This document shows positions 9,201 to 16,826 of a stretch of 64,000 nucleotides of DNA, piece by piece (the first letter of the stretch is position 1; each line of letters starts with the position of its first letter). Source of the DNA: Janthinobacterium sp. PAMC25594. GTDB taxonomy: Bacteria > Pseudomonadota > Gammaproteobacteria > Burkholderiales > Burkholderiaceae_D. The stretch lies in contig NZ_CP080377.1 of the NCBI RefSeq assembly GCF_019443505.1, positions 5,642,001-5,706,000 of the forward strand. Reading direction: 5' to 3'. A program made the position numbers and the translations under genes. The notes under the pieces were generated by a model. It was not told where the DNA came from, did no database searches, and worked only from the letters and a program-made list of their open reading frames with translations.

Positions 9201-11186
9201 GCCACCAGCGCCACCATCACCCAGCGTGAACTGGCGCTGGGCTTTGCGGCTGCGGGCAAGACCTATGACGGCAACAGCGCCGCGTCATTGACGATTACCG
9301 ACAACCGTATCGCCAACGATGTGCTGACGGCAACGGCCAGCGGTGCATTCGCTGACAAGAATGCCGGCAGCAACAAAGTCGTGACGGTGCAAAACGCCAG
9401 CCTGTCCGGCCTTGACGCAAGCAATTACACCTTGGGCACGACCGGTGGCACGGCAACGGCCAGCATCGCGCAGCGTACGCTGAACCTGGGCTATACGGGT
9501 GTCGACAAGGTGTATGACGGCATGACCGGCGCGCAGGTGGCGATCAGCGACGACCGCATCGCCGGCGATGTGCTGAGCGCATCGGCCAGCGCGGCCTTCG
9601 CCAACAAGAATGCCGGCGGCGGCAAGACGGTAACGGTACAGAATGCCAGCCTGTCCGGTAACGATGCTGGCAACTACCGCCTGGCCGACACGACTGGCGC
9701 GACCACGGCCACGATTGCCCGCGCCGCGCTGACCCTGGCCAGCGTCAGCGCCAGCGACAAGGTGTACGACGGCACGCAAGTGGCCAATGTCAGCGGCACC
9801 GTGGTGGGCGTGATCGGCCAGGATGCCGTCAGCCTGGCGGGCGGCAGCGGCACGTTTGCCGACCGCAACTATGGCAGCGGCAAGACGGTCAATGTCAGCG
9901 GCTTTGGCCTGTCGGGCGCGGATGCCGGCAACTACGCTTTGACCTCGACCGGCGGCGTGGCCCAGGCCAGCATCGCCCAGCGCGCCTTGTCGACCTGGAT
10001 CGGCGCGGCCGGTGGCTTGTGGAGCGACGCCGCCAACTGGGAAGGCGGCGTGGCGCCAAGCGGCGCCAATGTGCTGGCGGCCGATTTCGCGGCCAGCACC
10101 GGCAACGTGGTGTACACGGCGGCGGCCGGCGACACCGTGCTTGATCGCTTGAGCTCGCGCGGCGGCCTGAACCTCACCGGCGGCAGCCTGCTGGTCAATA
10201 ATGCGCTGACGGTGGCCAACTATGCGCAGACCGGCGGCTTGCTGGGCGGCCTGGGCAATGTTACGGTCAGCAACAGCTTCAGCCAGAGCGCCGGCGCCAT
10301 CCATATCGGCGGCAACCTGGCCGTGACCCAGGCCGCCGGCGACCTGCGTTTCGCGGCATTGACCGCCAATAGCATCAGCCTGAACGCTGGCGCCGGCGCC
10401 ATCAGCCAGAGCGGCGCCGTGGTTGCCGGCAGCCTGGCCACGCAATCGCAAACTGGCACCGTGCTGAACGACGCCGGCAACCGTGTCAAGAACTTCAGCG
10501 CTGGCAACAGCGGCGCCGGTGGCATTGCGCTGAGCAATACCAGTGCGCCTGATGTGCTGGTGCTGGGCGCCCTGTCGACCGGTTCCGGCGACGTGCGCAT
10601 CGAAAGCACGGGCGGCATCGAGAGCCATGCGATCGATGCCAATAGCGGCAATGTGAGCCTGATCGCACACAGCCCCGTCAATGTGCAGGGCGTAGTCAAA
10701 GGCAACAACATCACCGTCGATTCCAGTACGGACGTGGCCTTCGGAGACGGCGCGCGCGTCAATGCGGCGCGCGCCATCGCGGTCACGGCCGGTACCGGCG
10801 TCACTTTTGCCGGCGCGGCCACGCTCGATGTGCAGGCCACGGGCGGCATCGCCGTGCTGGCGAAAAACGGCGACCTGACCGCCGCCGAGACCGTGCGCAT
10901 CAACAGCCGCGGCGCGCCCGTGTCGCTGCTGGCGCCGAATGGCCGGGTCAACGTGCCGGCCTCGGTGCTGGTGGCCCAGCCGGTGACGACGCCCGTGGTG
11001 CCGCCAAGCACCATCATCCGCGCCGTCAATACCTTGCCGGCGTTCAGCGAGCAATACAACCCGCTCAACCAGCTCACTACGCCCAACAACGTGGCCACGC
11101 CGCTGCTGGCCGCCCCATCCAAAGAATCGACGAAGGAAGCACCAGATGAACTTCAAAAAAGTATCAAGAAGACCTATTGCAACTAG
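3234..11186 (+). CDS. Giant filamentous hemagglutinin-type TpsA adhesin with YDG/MBG tandem repeats
   Basis: A 2650-residue secreted exoprotein and the presumed cargo of the upstream TpsB. It has an N-terminal signal region (hydrophobic stretch about residues 23-38) and a TPS/hemagglutination-activity domain (about residues 38-150) with the hallmark FLINPNGVLFG. A beta-helical FHA region follows, ending near GDWLLDPYDIDVV. GLUG-like repeats (VGGLVG units) sit at about residues 876-980, and then a long chain of YDG/MBG modules, each starting near KxYDG. Ten units of exactly 83 residues are almost identical (residues 1252-2081) and are followed by two diverged units. The C-terminus is Pro/Thr-rich with no membrane anchor, so the protein may be released or held by TpsB. 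The RBS AAGGA lies upstream of ATG 3234. A role in adhesion or biofilm is inferred from the family. Confidence 0.92.
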   Translation: MTEQKPLRSVPAGGPVEPPLRRTALALLIAACFSAAHANPVLPQVVHGQATFNQQGNLFTITNTPNTIINWQSFSVNPGEITRFLQQNAGSSVLNRITGQDPSKILGSLQSNGKVFLINPNGVLFGRDARVDVAGLVASSLALSNQDFLAGKMNFNAGEQAGAVINQGTIHAGSGGQILLIAPNVENSGIITAPNGDVLLAAGHSVQLADAANPDLRVVLSAPADQAINVGQIVAQGGRIGMVGALLNQRGVLNANSAVVGENGKIVLKASGKTLLENGSVTSATSALGKGGEITVLGDQVGMQGNAKVDASGATGGGTVLLGGDYQGKNAAIANARQVAVGKDATIAADAIQSGDGGKVIVWGNETARVFGSISARGGSASGNGGLVETSGHYLAVDGARVDTRARAARGKTGDWLLDPYDIDVVAGNGGALSGVNDFTDAPTTGTTTIGAGLISAATSNVVLQAQHDINFNAAVAITQASVGLTAQAGNSINVNQAITTNGGALTLSANDNGGATAQGSSAVLHVDAALSSQGGGVALTGADIVFGVAGSLNVGGGNAELRANKFDGRIVLNGSGGQIVGTAVGQTLLLQADNMNLQGGVAYGGEAGGAAVTLRAESANREINLGSKAVGKLSLSSADLNAISAANLTLGHAAMTGAIGVDQAVTVASGATGPATLQLVTGGAIAIDHALAVAGSLSLTAGSTVSAAGAVNVGGTFRLASGTWTQNTTGLPAFSAGNFIIAPGASFLRATNGDGSAGAPYVIADVYGLQGIASLDLSNSYRLAGNIDASGTGAWNDGAGFRPIAHSDSGGFSGVLDGAGYAVSGLQIHGESAPNGNLNTGLFGKLGNGTTGTVRQLNLLGGNASGNNNVGAVAGVVAAGGTIEQVQSSMSVTGQAGVGGLVGVNNSGGTITVARASGAVTASGERVGGLVGDNDGAISQAYATGAVGGGASVGGLVGRNGGTIADAYATGAIGLSANSAVSQQNLGGVIGWSVAGSSASRLYFSGIVSGSGFASGTVGAVVGRADAGAAVGPAFFDYTTAGTIFDQGGSAGRTTAEMKQQSSFGGFNFGENAIWRIYDGHTTPLLKAFLTSLTVTADGAASRVYDGQVASVGQLSYIGLLNGDLAASGTASYGNARNVGNYALGGLWSTQYDISYAGTSTVAITPRALSVILGGSKVYDGQLGFANAALSLGNTVSSDTVGVTGSAQFVDKNAGSVKAVNLSELTLTGSAMGNYSLAATASGTAEITQRTLNLAFAGANKVYDGGTAASLTITDNRIANDVLTATASGAFADKNAGSNKVVTVQNASLSGTDAANYVLTSTTGATSATITQRELALGFAAAGKTYDGNSAASLTITDNRIANDVLTATASGAFADKNAGSNKVVTVQNASLSGTDAANYVLTSTTGATSATITQRELALGFAAAGKTYDGNSAASLTITDNRIANDVLTATASGAFADKNAGSNKVVTVQNASLSGTDAANYVLASTTGATSATITQRELALGFAAAGKTYDGNSAASLTITDNRIANDVLTATASGAFADKNAGSNKVVTVQNASLSGVDAANYVLASTTGASSATITQRELALGYTAAGKTYDGNSAASLTITDNRIANDVLTATASGAFADKNAGSNKVVTVRNASLSGTDATNYVLASTTGATSATITQRELALGFAAAGKTYDGNSAASLTITDNRIANDVLTATASGAFADKNAGSNKVVTVQNASLSGTDAANYVLTSTTGATSATITQRELALGFAAAGKTYDGNSAASLTITDNRIAGDILTTTASGAFADKNAGSNKVVTVQNASLSGTDAANYVLTSTTGATSATITQRELALGFAAAGKTYDGNSAASLTITDNRIANDVLTATASGAFADKNAGSNKVVTVQNASLSGTDAANYVLASTTGATSATITQRELALGFAAAGKTYDGNSAASLTITDNRIANDVLTATASGAFADKNAGSNKVVTVQNASLSGTDAANYVLTSATGATSATITQRELALGFAAAGKTYDGNSAASLTITDNRIANDVLTATASGAFADKNAGSNKVVTVQNASLSGLDASNYTLGTTGGTATASIAQRTLNLGYTGVDKVYDGMTGAQVAISDDRIAGDVLSASASAAFANKNAGGGKTVTVQNASLSGNDAGNYRLADTTGATTATIARAALTLASVSASDKVYDGTQVANVSGTVVGVIGQDAVSLAGGSGTFADRNYGSGKTVNVSGFGLSGADAGNYALTSTGGVAQASIAQRALSTWIGAAGGLWSDAANWEGGVAPSGANVLAADFAASTGNVVYTAAAGDTVLDRLSSRGGLNLTGGSLLVNNALTVANYAQTGGLLGGLGNVTVSNSFSQSAGAIHIGGNLAVTQAAGDLRFAALTANSISLNAGAGAISQSGAVVAGSLATQSQTGTVLNDAGNRVKNFSAGNSGAGGIALSNTSAPDVLVLGALSTGSGDVRIESTGGIESHAIDANSGNVSLIAHSPVNVQGVVKGNNITVDSSTDVAFGDGARVNAARAIAVTAGTGVTFAGAATLDVQATGGIAVLAKNGDLTAAETVRINSRGAPVSLLAPNGRVNVPASVLVAQPVTTPVVPPSTIIRAVNTLPAFSEQYNPLNQLTTPNNVATPLLAAPSKESTKEAPDELQKSIKKTYCN
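6988..9477 (+). repeat. Ten tandem 249-bp repeats inside tpsA
   Basis: The period is exactly 249 bp (83 codons), measured between successive GCGAACTGGCGCTGGGC anchors at 7234, 7483 and onward. The first unit (6988-7236) has a diverged head (KVYDGG), and the next nine begin with RELALGF or RELALGY followed by AAGKTYDGNS or TAAGKTYDGNS. Units differ only by scattered, mostly synonymous changes, plus a few coding variants such as IAGDILTTTASG in the unit starting near 8485. Such DNA-level identity points to recent expansion by recombination or slippage, and to a likely variable copy number between strains. Confidence 0.95.
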
Positions 11187-11925
11187 GTCGATGCTGGCGG
11201 GCGCCATGCTGTGGCTAGTGCTGATGAGCATCAGCCTGCATGCGTTCGCCCAGGTGGCCGGCACGGTGACGCAGCTGAGCGGGCCGATGATGGCGAAAAA
11301 GGCCGACGGCAAGATCAAGGTGCTGTCGCTCAAGTCCGAGGTGGAGGCTGGCGATACGCTGGTGACGGAGAAAAACACCTATGCCCTGGTGAAATTCATC
11401 GACAACAGCGAGATCACCCTGAAGCCAAGTACCACCTTTGTGGTCGAGCAGTTCGCCTACCAGGCCGACCAGCCGGACGGTGACCGGGCCTCGTTCAACC
11501 TGGTCAAGGGAGGCTTGCGTTCGCTGTCGGGCTTGCTGGGCAAGCGCAACAAGGAAAAGTTTTCCCTGAAAACGCCGGTCGCCACCATCGGCATCCGCGG
11601 CACGTTTTTTATTGTCGAGTACTTGGCGCCCTCGACGCACGTGCCAACGTCGGTTGCACCCACCGTACCGACGCCGGCCAGGCCGCCAGGGCTGTATGTG
11701 CAAGTGCTCGATGGCCTGATTCATGTGACGAATCCAGCGGGTACGAGTAATTTTTCCGCTGGCCAGTTCGGCTATACGCCGAATTTCCGGCAGCCACCGG
11801 TGCTGCTGCCGGCCAATCCTGGGATTTCGTTTGCGCCGCCGCCCGTGTTCAATTCCAGCACGGGTCCGACCGCCAGCAACGGCACGCCGGGCAAGTCGAA
11901 CAATGTCGACTGCGAAGTACGCTAA
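11146..11925 (+). CDS. FecR-domain periplasmic/secreted protein
   Basis: A 259-residue protein with a signal peptide (hydrophobic about residues 15-34, ending ...LHAFAQ). A FecR-type domain spans about residues 40-165 (VEAGDTLVTEKNTYALVKF, then FSLKTPVATIGIRGTFF). The C-terminal part is Pro/Thr-rich and low in complexity. The start at 11146 overlaps the last 41 bp of tpsA and has GGAAG just upstream, so translation is probably coupled. It is not the transmembrane anti-sigma FecR: no ECF sigma gene is adjacent and there is no N-terminal sigma-binding region. Established knowledge: stand-alone secreted FecR-domain proteins are frequently encoded near CHASE2 cyclases and FHA-like adhesins. The ligand is unknown. 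Confidence 0.85.
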   Translation: MNFKKVSRRPIATRSMLAGAMLWLVLMSISLHAFAQVAGTVTQLSGPMMAKKADGKIKVLSLKSEVEAGDTLVTEKNTYALVKFIDNSEITLKPSTTFVVEQFAYQADQPDGDRASFNLVKGGLRSLSGLLGKRNKEKFSLKTPVATIGIRGTFFIVEYLAPSTHVPTSVAPTVPTPARPPGLYVQVLDGLIHVTNPAGTSNFSAGQFGYTPNFRQPPVLLPANPGISFAPPPVFNSSTGPTASNGTPGKSNNVDCEVR

Positions 11926-11932
11926 GTTTCGC

Positions 11933-11963
11933 TTGACCTTCCCATCATGGTAGGGACGATCCT
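11933..11963 (+). promoter_or_regulatory. CueR (MerR-type) promoter/operator upstream of copA
   Basis: A -35 TTGACC (11933-11938) is followed by a 19-bp spacer and a weak -10 GATCCT (11958-11963). The spacer carries an imperfect dyad, TTCCCAT...ATGGTAGGGA. Over-long 19-bp spacers with a centred dyad are the signature of MerR-family activated promoters. The same design, in more perfect form, precedes copZ at 15834-15864. Confidence 0.75.
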
Positions 11964-11997
11964 GTAGACATCACCTCTTATCTACAGGATCAGCGCC

Positions 11998-14391
11998 ATG
12001 CAGCCAGCTTCCCCTTATTTGCAATCGTTCACGGTCGAAGGCATGACCTGCGCCTCGTGCGTGGCCCGCGTTGAAAAAGCGCTGGCGGCCGTGCCGGGCG
12101 TGACCAGCGCCAGCATCAACCTGGCCACCGATACGGCCAGGGTGGCGTCCAGCCAGAACGTTCCGCTGGCCATCTTGCAGGCGGCGGTGGACAAGGCCGG
12201 CTATGCGGTGGCGCAGCGCGAGATCGACCTGAACATCGCCGGCATGACGTGCGCCTCGTGTGTGGGTCGGGTGGAAAAAGCCTTGCTGAAAGTGCCGGGC
12301 GTGCTTGCCGCCAGCGTCAACCTGGCCACGGAAAGCGCGCGCGTCAAGGTGACGGGCGACGCCAATGCGGGCGTCCTGATCGCCGCCATCGACAAGGCCG
12401 GCTATGAAGCCAAAGTTCCCGCCGCCAGCCAGGCCAGCGCACCTGCCGCCGTGCCCAACCGCGACGGCATGAAAGTGGCGTTCGCGGCCGTGCTGGCTTT
12501 CCCCCTGATGCTGCCCATGCTGCTCGAGTGGGCCGGCATCCACCTGATGCTGCCTGGCTGGCTGCAATTCGCGCTGGCCACGCCCGTGCAGTTTTACTTT
12601 GGCGCGCGCTTCTACAAGGCGGGCTGGAAGGCGGCCCGCGCGGGCAGCGGCAATATGGATTTGCTGGTGGCGCTGGGCACGAGCGCCGCGTATGGCTTGT
12701 CCGTCTATCAATGGCTGACGGCGGGCGAGATCTTGCCGCACCTGTACTTTGAAGCGTCAGCCGTCGTCATCACGCTGGTGTTGCTGGGCAAATGGCTGGA
12801 AAGCCGCGCCAAGCGCCAGACGGCTTCGGCCATCCGTGCACTGCAAGTCTTGCGTCCGGAATCGGCCCGCGTGCGCCGCGACGGCGTCGAGATCGATTTG
12901 CCCGTGGAACAGGTGAAGGTGGGTGACCTGGTGGTCATCCGCCCCGGTGAACGGGTGGCTGTCGACGGCGTGGTGGTGGAAGGCGCCAGCCAGGTCAACG
13001 AGTCGCTGATCACGGGCGAAAGTTTGCCCGTGGATAAGCATCCGGGCGACAAGGTCACGGGCGGCGCCATCAATGCCGATGGTTTGTTGCTGGTGCGCAC
13101 GCAAGCCGTGGGCGGCGAGACGACCTTGTCGCGCATCATTCGCCTGGTGGAAGACGCGCAGGCGGCCAAGGCGCCCATCCAGCACCTGGTCGACAAGGTC
13201 AGCGCGATCTTTGTTCCCGTGGTGCTGGTGCTGGCGCTGCTGACCATGCTGGGCTGGTGGTTTGCGACCGGCGAGCTGGAAAATGCCATCATCAATGCCG
13301 TGGCCGTGTTGGTCATCGCCTGCCCATGCGCGCTGGGCCTGGCTACGCCGACGGCCATCATGGCCGGCACGGGCGTGGCCGCCCGCTACGGCATCCTGAT
13401 CAAGGATGCGGAAGCGCTGGAAGTGGCGCACGCCGTCGATACCGTCGTGTTCGACAAGACGGGCACTCTGACGGTAGGAAAGCCCGCCCTGGCGGCCCTG
13501 CATGCGCACGGCATCGACGATGCACGGCTGTTGCAGCTGGCGGCCAGCATCCAGCGTGGTAGCGAGCACAGCCTGGCCACCGCCGTGCTGGATGCGGCCG
13601 GCGCGCGCCATATCGAACCCTTGCCCGCCACAGGCCTGTCGGCCTTGCCGGGCCGTGGCCTGGCGGCCCAGGTCGATGGCCTGGAACTGAAATTGGGCAG
13701 CACGCGGCTGATGCAGGAGTTAAACGTGGACATGGCGCCGTTGGCGGCGCAAGCCTTGTCGCTGGAAAATACAGGCAACACGATTTCCTGGCTGGCCTCG
13801 GGATCGGAACTGCTGGGCTTGTTCGCCTTCAGCGACCAGGTCAAGCCGAATGCGCAGGCGGCCATTGCCCATCTGCACAGCCTGGGCATCCGCACGGTGA
13901 TGTTGACGGGAGACAACCAGGGCAGCGCCGACGCCGTCGGCAAGCTGCTGGGCATCGACACGGTGGCGGCGAAAATGCTGCCGGCCGATAAAACCGCTAA
14001 AATCACCGCACTGAAAGGCGCGGGCGCCAGGGTGGCCATGGTGGGCGACGGCATCAACGATGCCCCCGCGCTGGCGGCCGCCGACGTAGGCATCGCCATG
14101 TCGACGGGGACCGATGTGGCCATGCATGCGGCCGGCATCACGCTGATGCGTGGCGATCCGGCCCTGGTGGCGGACGCCATCGATATCTCGCGCCGCACCT
14201 ACAGCAAGATACGGCAGAATCTGTTCTGGGCATTTATCTACAATATGATCGGCATTCCGCTGGCCGCCTTCGGCCTGCTCAACCCCATGGTGGCGGGCGC
14301 TGCGATGGCCTTCAGTTCCGTCAGCGTGATCAGCAATGCCCTGTTGCTGCGCCGCTGGAAAGCCCGCAGTGCGCATACCAAGGAGTCATAG
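11998..14391 (+). CDS. copA: Copper-exporting P1B-type ATPase
   Basis: This inner-membrane ATPase exports Cu(I) from the cytoplasm. Two N-terminal HMA metal-binding domains each carry GMTCASC (first pair C18/C21, second near residue 81). The membrane metal-site motif CPC sits in [13 protein letters not shown] (about residue 441), the phosphorylation motif DKTGTLT at about residue 486, and the hinge motif [10 protein letters not shown] in the ATP domain. The length of 797 residues is typical for CopA. A MerR-type promoter lies just upstream and the cueR gene starts 1 bp after the stop, so the ATPase and its regulator form one operon. Ag(I) is also a common substrate of this family. Confidence 0.95.
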   Translation: MQPASPYLQSFTVEGMTCASCVARVEKALAAVPGVTSASINLATDTARVASSQNVPLAILQAAVDKAGYAVAQREIDLNIAGMTCASCVGRVEKALLKVPGVLAASVNLATESARVKVTGDANAGVLIAAIDKAGYEAKVPAASQASAPAAVPNRDGMKVAFAAVLAFPLMLPMLLEWAGIHLMLPGWLQFALATPVQFYFGARFYKAGWKAARAGSGNMDLLVALGTSAAYGLSVYQWLTAGEILPHLYFEASAVVITLVLLGKWLESRAKRQTASAIRALQVLRPESARVRRDGVEIDLPVEQVKVGDLVVIRPGERVAVDGVVVEGASQVNESLITGESLPVDKHPGDKVTGGAINADGLLLVRTQAVGGETTLSRIIRLVEDAQAAKAPIQHLVDKVSAIFVPVVLVLALLTMLGWWFATGELENAIINAVAVLVIACPCALGLATPTAIMAGTGVAARYGILIKDAEALEVAHAVDTVVFDKTGTLTVGKPALAALHAHGIDDARLLQLAASIQRGSEHSLATAVLDAAGARHIEPLPATGLSALPGRGLAAQVDGLELKLGSTRLMQELNVDMAPLAAQALSLENTGNTISWLASGSELLGLFAFSDQVKPNAQAAIAHLHSLGIRTVMLTGDNQGSADAVGKLLGIDTVAAKMLPADKTAKITALKGAGARVAMVGDGINDAPALAAADVGIAMSTGTDVAMHAAGITLMRGDPALVADAIDISRRTYSKIRQNLFWAFIYNMIGIPLAAFGLLNPMVAGAAMAFSSVSVISNALLLRRWKARSAHTKES

Positions 14392-14392
14392 C

Positions 14393-14812
14393 ATGAATAT
14401 CGGCCAGGCAGCCAGTGAAACGGGCGTATCGGCAAAAATGATACGCTACTACGAAAGCATTACCTTACTAAAACCCAGCGCGCGCAGCGATGCCGGTTAC
14501 CGCATCTACACGCCGAACGACTTGCACGCCTTGCGTTTTATCAAGCGCGGGCGGGGACTGGGTTTTTCGCTGGAACAGATCCGCGAGTTGCTGTCGCTGT
14601 GGCAAAACGACCAGCGCGCCAGCGCGGACGTGAAAGGCATCGCCCTGGCCCACGTCGCCGAGCTCAACAAGCGCATCGCGGAACTGACGGAAATGCGCGA
14701 TACCCTGGCCCACCTGGCCCAATCGTGCCATGGCGACGACAAGCCCGATTGCCCCATCCTGCAAAGCCTGGGTCTGGCCGGTGAAACGGAAGCGAAGGCT
14801 TGCTGCCATTGA
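14393..14812 (+). CDS. cueR: Copper-responsive MerR-family activator CueR
   Basis: A 139-residue MerR-family regulator. I chose ATG 14393, 1 bp after the copA stop, because MNIGQAASETGVSAKMIRYY is the canonical N-terminus of the DNA-binding domain. A dimerisation helix follows, and the C-terminal metal loop has C112 and C120 (SCHGDDKPDCPIL). These are the same positions as the Cu(I)-binding cysteines of E. coli CueR, which supports Cu(I)/Ag(I) rather than Hg or Zn sensing. An extra CC pair sits at the extreme C-terminus. It should activate the two 19-bp-spacer promoters at 11933 and 15864, the first of which drives its own operon. Confidence 0.95.
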   Translation: MNIGQAASETGVSAKMIRYYESITLLKPSARSDAGYRIYTPNDLHALRFIKRGRGLGFSLEQIRELLSLWQNDQRASADVKGIALAHVAELNKRIAELTEMRDTLAHLAQSCHGDDKPDCPILQSLGLAGETEAKACCH

Positions 14813-14832
14813 GGTAAATCAACGGAGGTGGT

Positions 14833-15555
14833 ATGGCGTATGAACTGTATTATTGGCCCACGATACAGGGGCGCGGCGAATTCATCCGCCTGGCACTGGA
14901 AGAGGCGGGCGCCGAGTACCGCGATATCGCCCGTTTGCCTGAACGCCATGGGCAGGGCATGCCCGCCATGCTGGCCTGCCTCGACGGCGACTGCACGCCA
15001 CACGCCGCCTACGCGCCGCCCGTGCTGCGCGATGGTGACGTGCTGATCGGCCAGACCACGAATATCCTGCTGTACCTGGGCCGGCGCCTGGGCCTGGCGC
15101 CGCGCGCGGAAAGCGGCCGCCTGTGGCTGAACCAGCTGCAACTGACGCTGGCCGACTGGCTGACGGAAGTGCACGATACGCACCATCCGCTGTCGATGAA
15201 TCAATATTATGAAGAGCAAAAACAGGCAGCCATACTGCGCAGCGCGGATTTCCGCGCCTCGCGCCTGCCCAAGTTCCTCGATTATTTCACGCACGTGTTG
15301 CTGAACAGCCGCGGCCGTTATCTGGTGGGGGCCAGACTCACGTATGGAGACCTGTCGCTGTTCCAGATGCTGGCCGGCCTGCGCTATGCGTTTCCGCAAG
15401 CCATGGCACGCCTGGCGCCGCAGTATCCTGCCTTGTTTGCGCTGCACGATACGGTGGCGGCGCGGCCGAATATCGCCCGCTACCTGCGGTCGAAGCGCAG
15501 AATTGCGTTCAATGAGGAAGGCATCTTCCGCCATTATCCCGAGCTGGACGGATAA
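14833..15555 (+). CDS. Glutathione S-transferase family protein
   Basis: A 240-residue cytosolic GST-fold protein. The N-terminal thioredoxin-like domain begins AYELYYWPTIQGRGEFIRLA, and the helical C-terminal domain ends ...PNIARYLRSKRR. A good RBS (GGAGG) lies upstream of ATG 14833, only 20 bp after cueR, so it is probably the third gene of the copA-cueR transcript. This suggests, without proving it, a role in copper-linked oxidative or thiol stress. The substrate cannot be assigned from sequence. Length is slightly over the usual 200-230. Confidence 0.85.
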   Translation: MAYELYYWPTIQGRGEFIRLALEEAGAEYRDIARLPERHGQGMPAMLACLDGDCTPHAAYAPPVLRDGDVLIGQTTNILLYLGRRLGLAPRAESGRLWLNQLQLTLADWLTEVHDTHHPLSMNQYYEEQKQAAILRSADFRASRLPKFLDYFTHVLLNSRGRYLVGARLTYGDLSLFQMLAGLRYAFPQAMARLAPQYPALFALHDTVAARPNIARYLRSKRRIAFNEEGIFRHYPELDG

Positions 15556-15583
15556 AAAAACAGCCGGCGCATAGGCCGGCTGT
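15553..15583 (-). terminator. Intrinsic terminator after copZ (possibly bidirectional)
   Basis: The inverted repeat ACAGCCGGC (15560-15568) / GCCGGCTGT (15575-15583) has a 6-nt loop. On the minus strand it is followed by a run of T (complement of 15554-15560). It sits between the convergent GST and copZ genes and fits termination of copZ best. Confidence 0.75.
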
Positions 15584-15601
15584 CTTGTTGCTGCGTGGTT
15601 G

Positions 15602-15802
15602 TTATTGCGCGCTGGTAACGGGATAACCGGCCTCGACGATCGCGGCGCTGATGGCGCCCAGTTCGGCGGGCGATTCCACCGTGACGCGCTTGCTGGCCAG
15701 GTCGATCTGCACCTGCGCTTGCGGATCGACGCCTTGCACCGCTTTCGTGACCGAGCCGACGCAATGGCCGCAGCTCATGTTTTCAACTTGTAACTGATAC
15801 AT
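15602..15802 (-). CDS. copZ: Copper chaperone CopZ (single HMA domain)
   Basis: A 66-residue cytosolic Cu(I) carrier expected to hand copper to the HMA domains of CopA or to CueR. It is one ferredoxin-like HMA domain with the metal motif MSCGHC (C11 and C14 counted from MYQLQVENMSC). I placed the start at 15802, not the longer in-frame start at 15835, because AAGGAG lies at the right distance upstream and the longer version would add non-family residues and run into the promoter. It is encoded opposite to copA-cueR-gst and has its own CueR-type promoter. Confidence 0.93.
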   Translation of the reverse strand: MYQLQVENMSCGHCVGSVTKAVQGVDPQAQVQIDLASKRVTVESPAELGAISAAIVEAGYPVTSAQ

Positions 15803-15833
15803 GCAAGCACTCCTTGAATGATTAAGTGCGTCC

Positions 15834-15864
15834 ACTGTAAGCCTTCCCCCGATGGGAAGGTCAA
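15834..15864 (-). promoter_or_regulatory. CueR (MerR-type) promoter/operator of copZ
   Basis: Read on the minus strand: -35 TTGACC (complement of 15859-15864), exactly 19 bp of spacer containing the dyad CTTCCC...GGGAAGG, and -10 TACAGT (complement of 15834-15839). The dyad is more symmetric than that at copA. This is a textbook MerR-family promoter and supports membership of copZ in the CueR regulon. Confidence 0.85.
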
Positions 15865-15884
15865 GGGAAAAGCTGGCGTGTGGA

Positions 15885-16826
15885 TCAATTCAGCAGGAAA
15901 TCGTCGGCTTGCATGGGCGGCGGCACGTTCTCGTCCTGCACGGATTCGCGCAAGCTGATTTCGATGGCGCGGCACATGGCCGACAGCGGTAAATCGTTGG
16001 CATCTTCGCCGAATGGTTCCTCAATCTCGTCGCCCAGGGCATCGAGGCCAAAGAAGGTGTAGGCGACGATGGCGACGACGAACGGCGTCATGAAACCGAG
16101 CGAGTCGACCAGGCCGAAAGGCAGCAGGAAACAGTACAGATACGCCGTGCGGTGCAGCAGCAGCGAATACGAAAACGGAATCGGCGTGCTGCGGATGCGT
16201 TCGCACGAGGCGCCCGCCGCTACCATGGCCGAGACCGTGTTATCGATCTGTGCGGTGAGGATGCTGTCGATACGCCCCTGCTGGATGCAGTCGGCCAGGT
16301 CGTGGCCCATCTGCAGCATCAGGTAGTCGGACGGGTTCGAGGCCTTGCAGGCCGCTTCCCATTCGGCCGGGCGCAGCAGCGGCTGCAAGTCGTCCGGTCC
16401 GCGCGTGTCGCGCAACTGGTGGCGCAGGGCGTGGCAAAAGGCGATGGTGCGGTAGATCATGCGCACGCGCACATCGTCCAGGCCCAGCCGGGCGTGGGCT
16501 GGCGTAGCGCTGCGGATCATGGTCTGGCACTGGCGCGAGAAATTACGGCTACGCAACACCAGTTCGCCCCACAGCTTGCGCGCTTCCCAGTAGCGGTCGT
16601 AGGCGGCCGTGTTGCGAAAGCCCAGGAAGATGGCCAGCGGCAAGCCGATCAGGGTAAACGGGATGGTCGTGAGGATGACCTTGTGATCGAACAGGGTGCC
16701 GTGGCACCAGGTGACCAGGGTGGCGATCAGGGTATTGACGATGAGGGTGGTGCGGATGCGCGGCAGGACGGAGCCGCGCACCACCAGGAACAGCCGTAGC
16801 GCCGAAGGACGCTCGCGCACGATCAT
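15885..16826 (-). CDS. Bestrophin-family membrane protein (UPF0187, YneE-like)
   Basis: A 313-residue inner-membrane protein of the bestrophin/YneE family, members of which form pentameric ion channels. Visible features are the N-terminal segment RIRTTLIVNTLIATLVTW, a second hydrophobic segment TTIPFTLIGLPLAIFLGFRN followed by NTAAYDRYWEARKLWGELV, and two further hydrophobic segments near FCHALR and YLYCFLLPFGLVDSLGFMTP. I chose ATG 16826, with GGGAG upstream, over the longer in-frame start at 16895, which would add a non-conserved Pro-rich leader. The gene ends just upstream of the copZ promoter but is not obviously copper-linked. Ion selectivity is unknown. Confidence 0.88.
   Translation of the reverse strand: MIVRERPSALRLFLVVRGSVLPRIRTTLIVNTLIATLVTWCHGTLFDHKVILTTIPFTLIGLPLAIFLGFRNTAAYDRYWEARKLWGELVLRSRNFSRQCQTMIRSATPAHARLGLDDVRVRMIYRTIAFCHALRHQLRDTRGPDDLQPLLRPAEWEAACKASNPSDYLMLQMGHDLADCIQQGRIDSILTAQIDNTVSAMVAAGASCERIRSTPIPFSYSLLLHRTAYLYCFLLPFGLVDSLGFMTPFVVAIVAYTFFGLDALGDEIEEPFGEDANDLPLSAMCRAIEISLRESVQDENVPPPMQADDFLLN

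Noticed and set aside
6988..9477. A CRISPR array, because of the regular repeats
   Set aside because: The 249-bp period is in frame, coding and has no short unique spacers; it is a protein repeat.
9285..11378. A 697-codon open frame on the minus strand opposite the adhesin gene
   Set aside because: It is antisense to tpsA and made of repetitive low-complexity residues; GC-rich codon structure opens such frames by chance. There is no domain or RBS.
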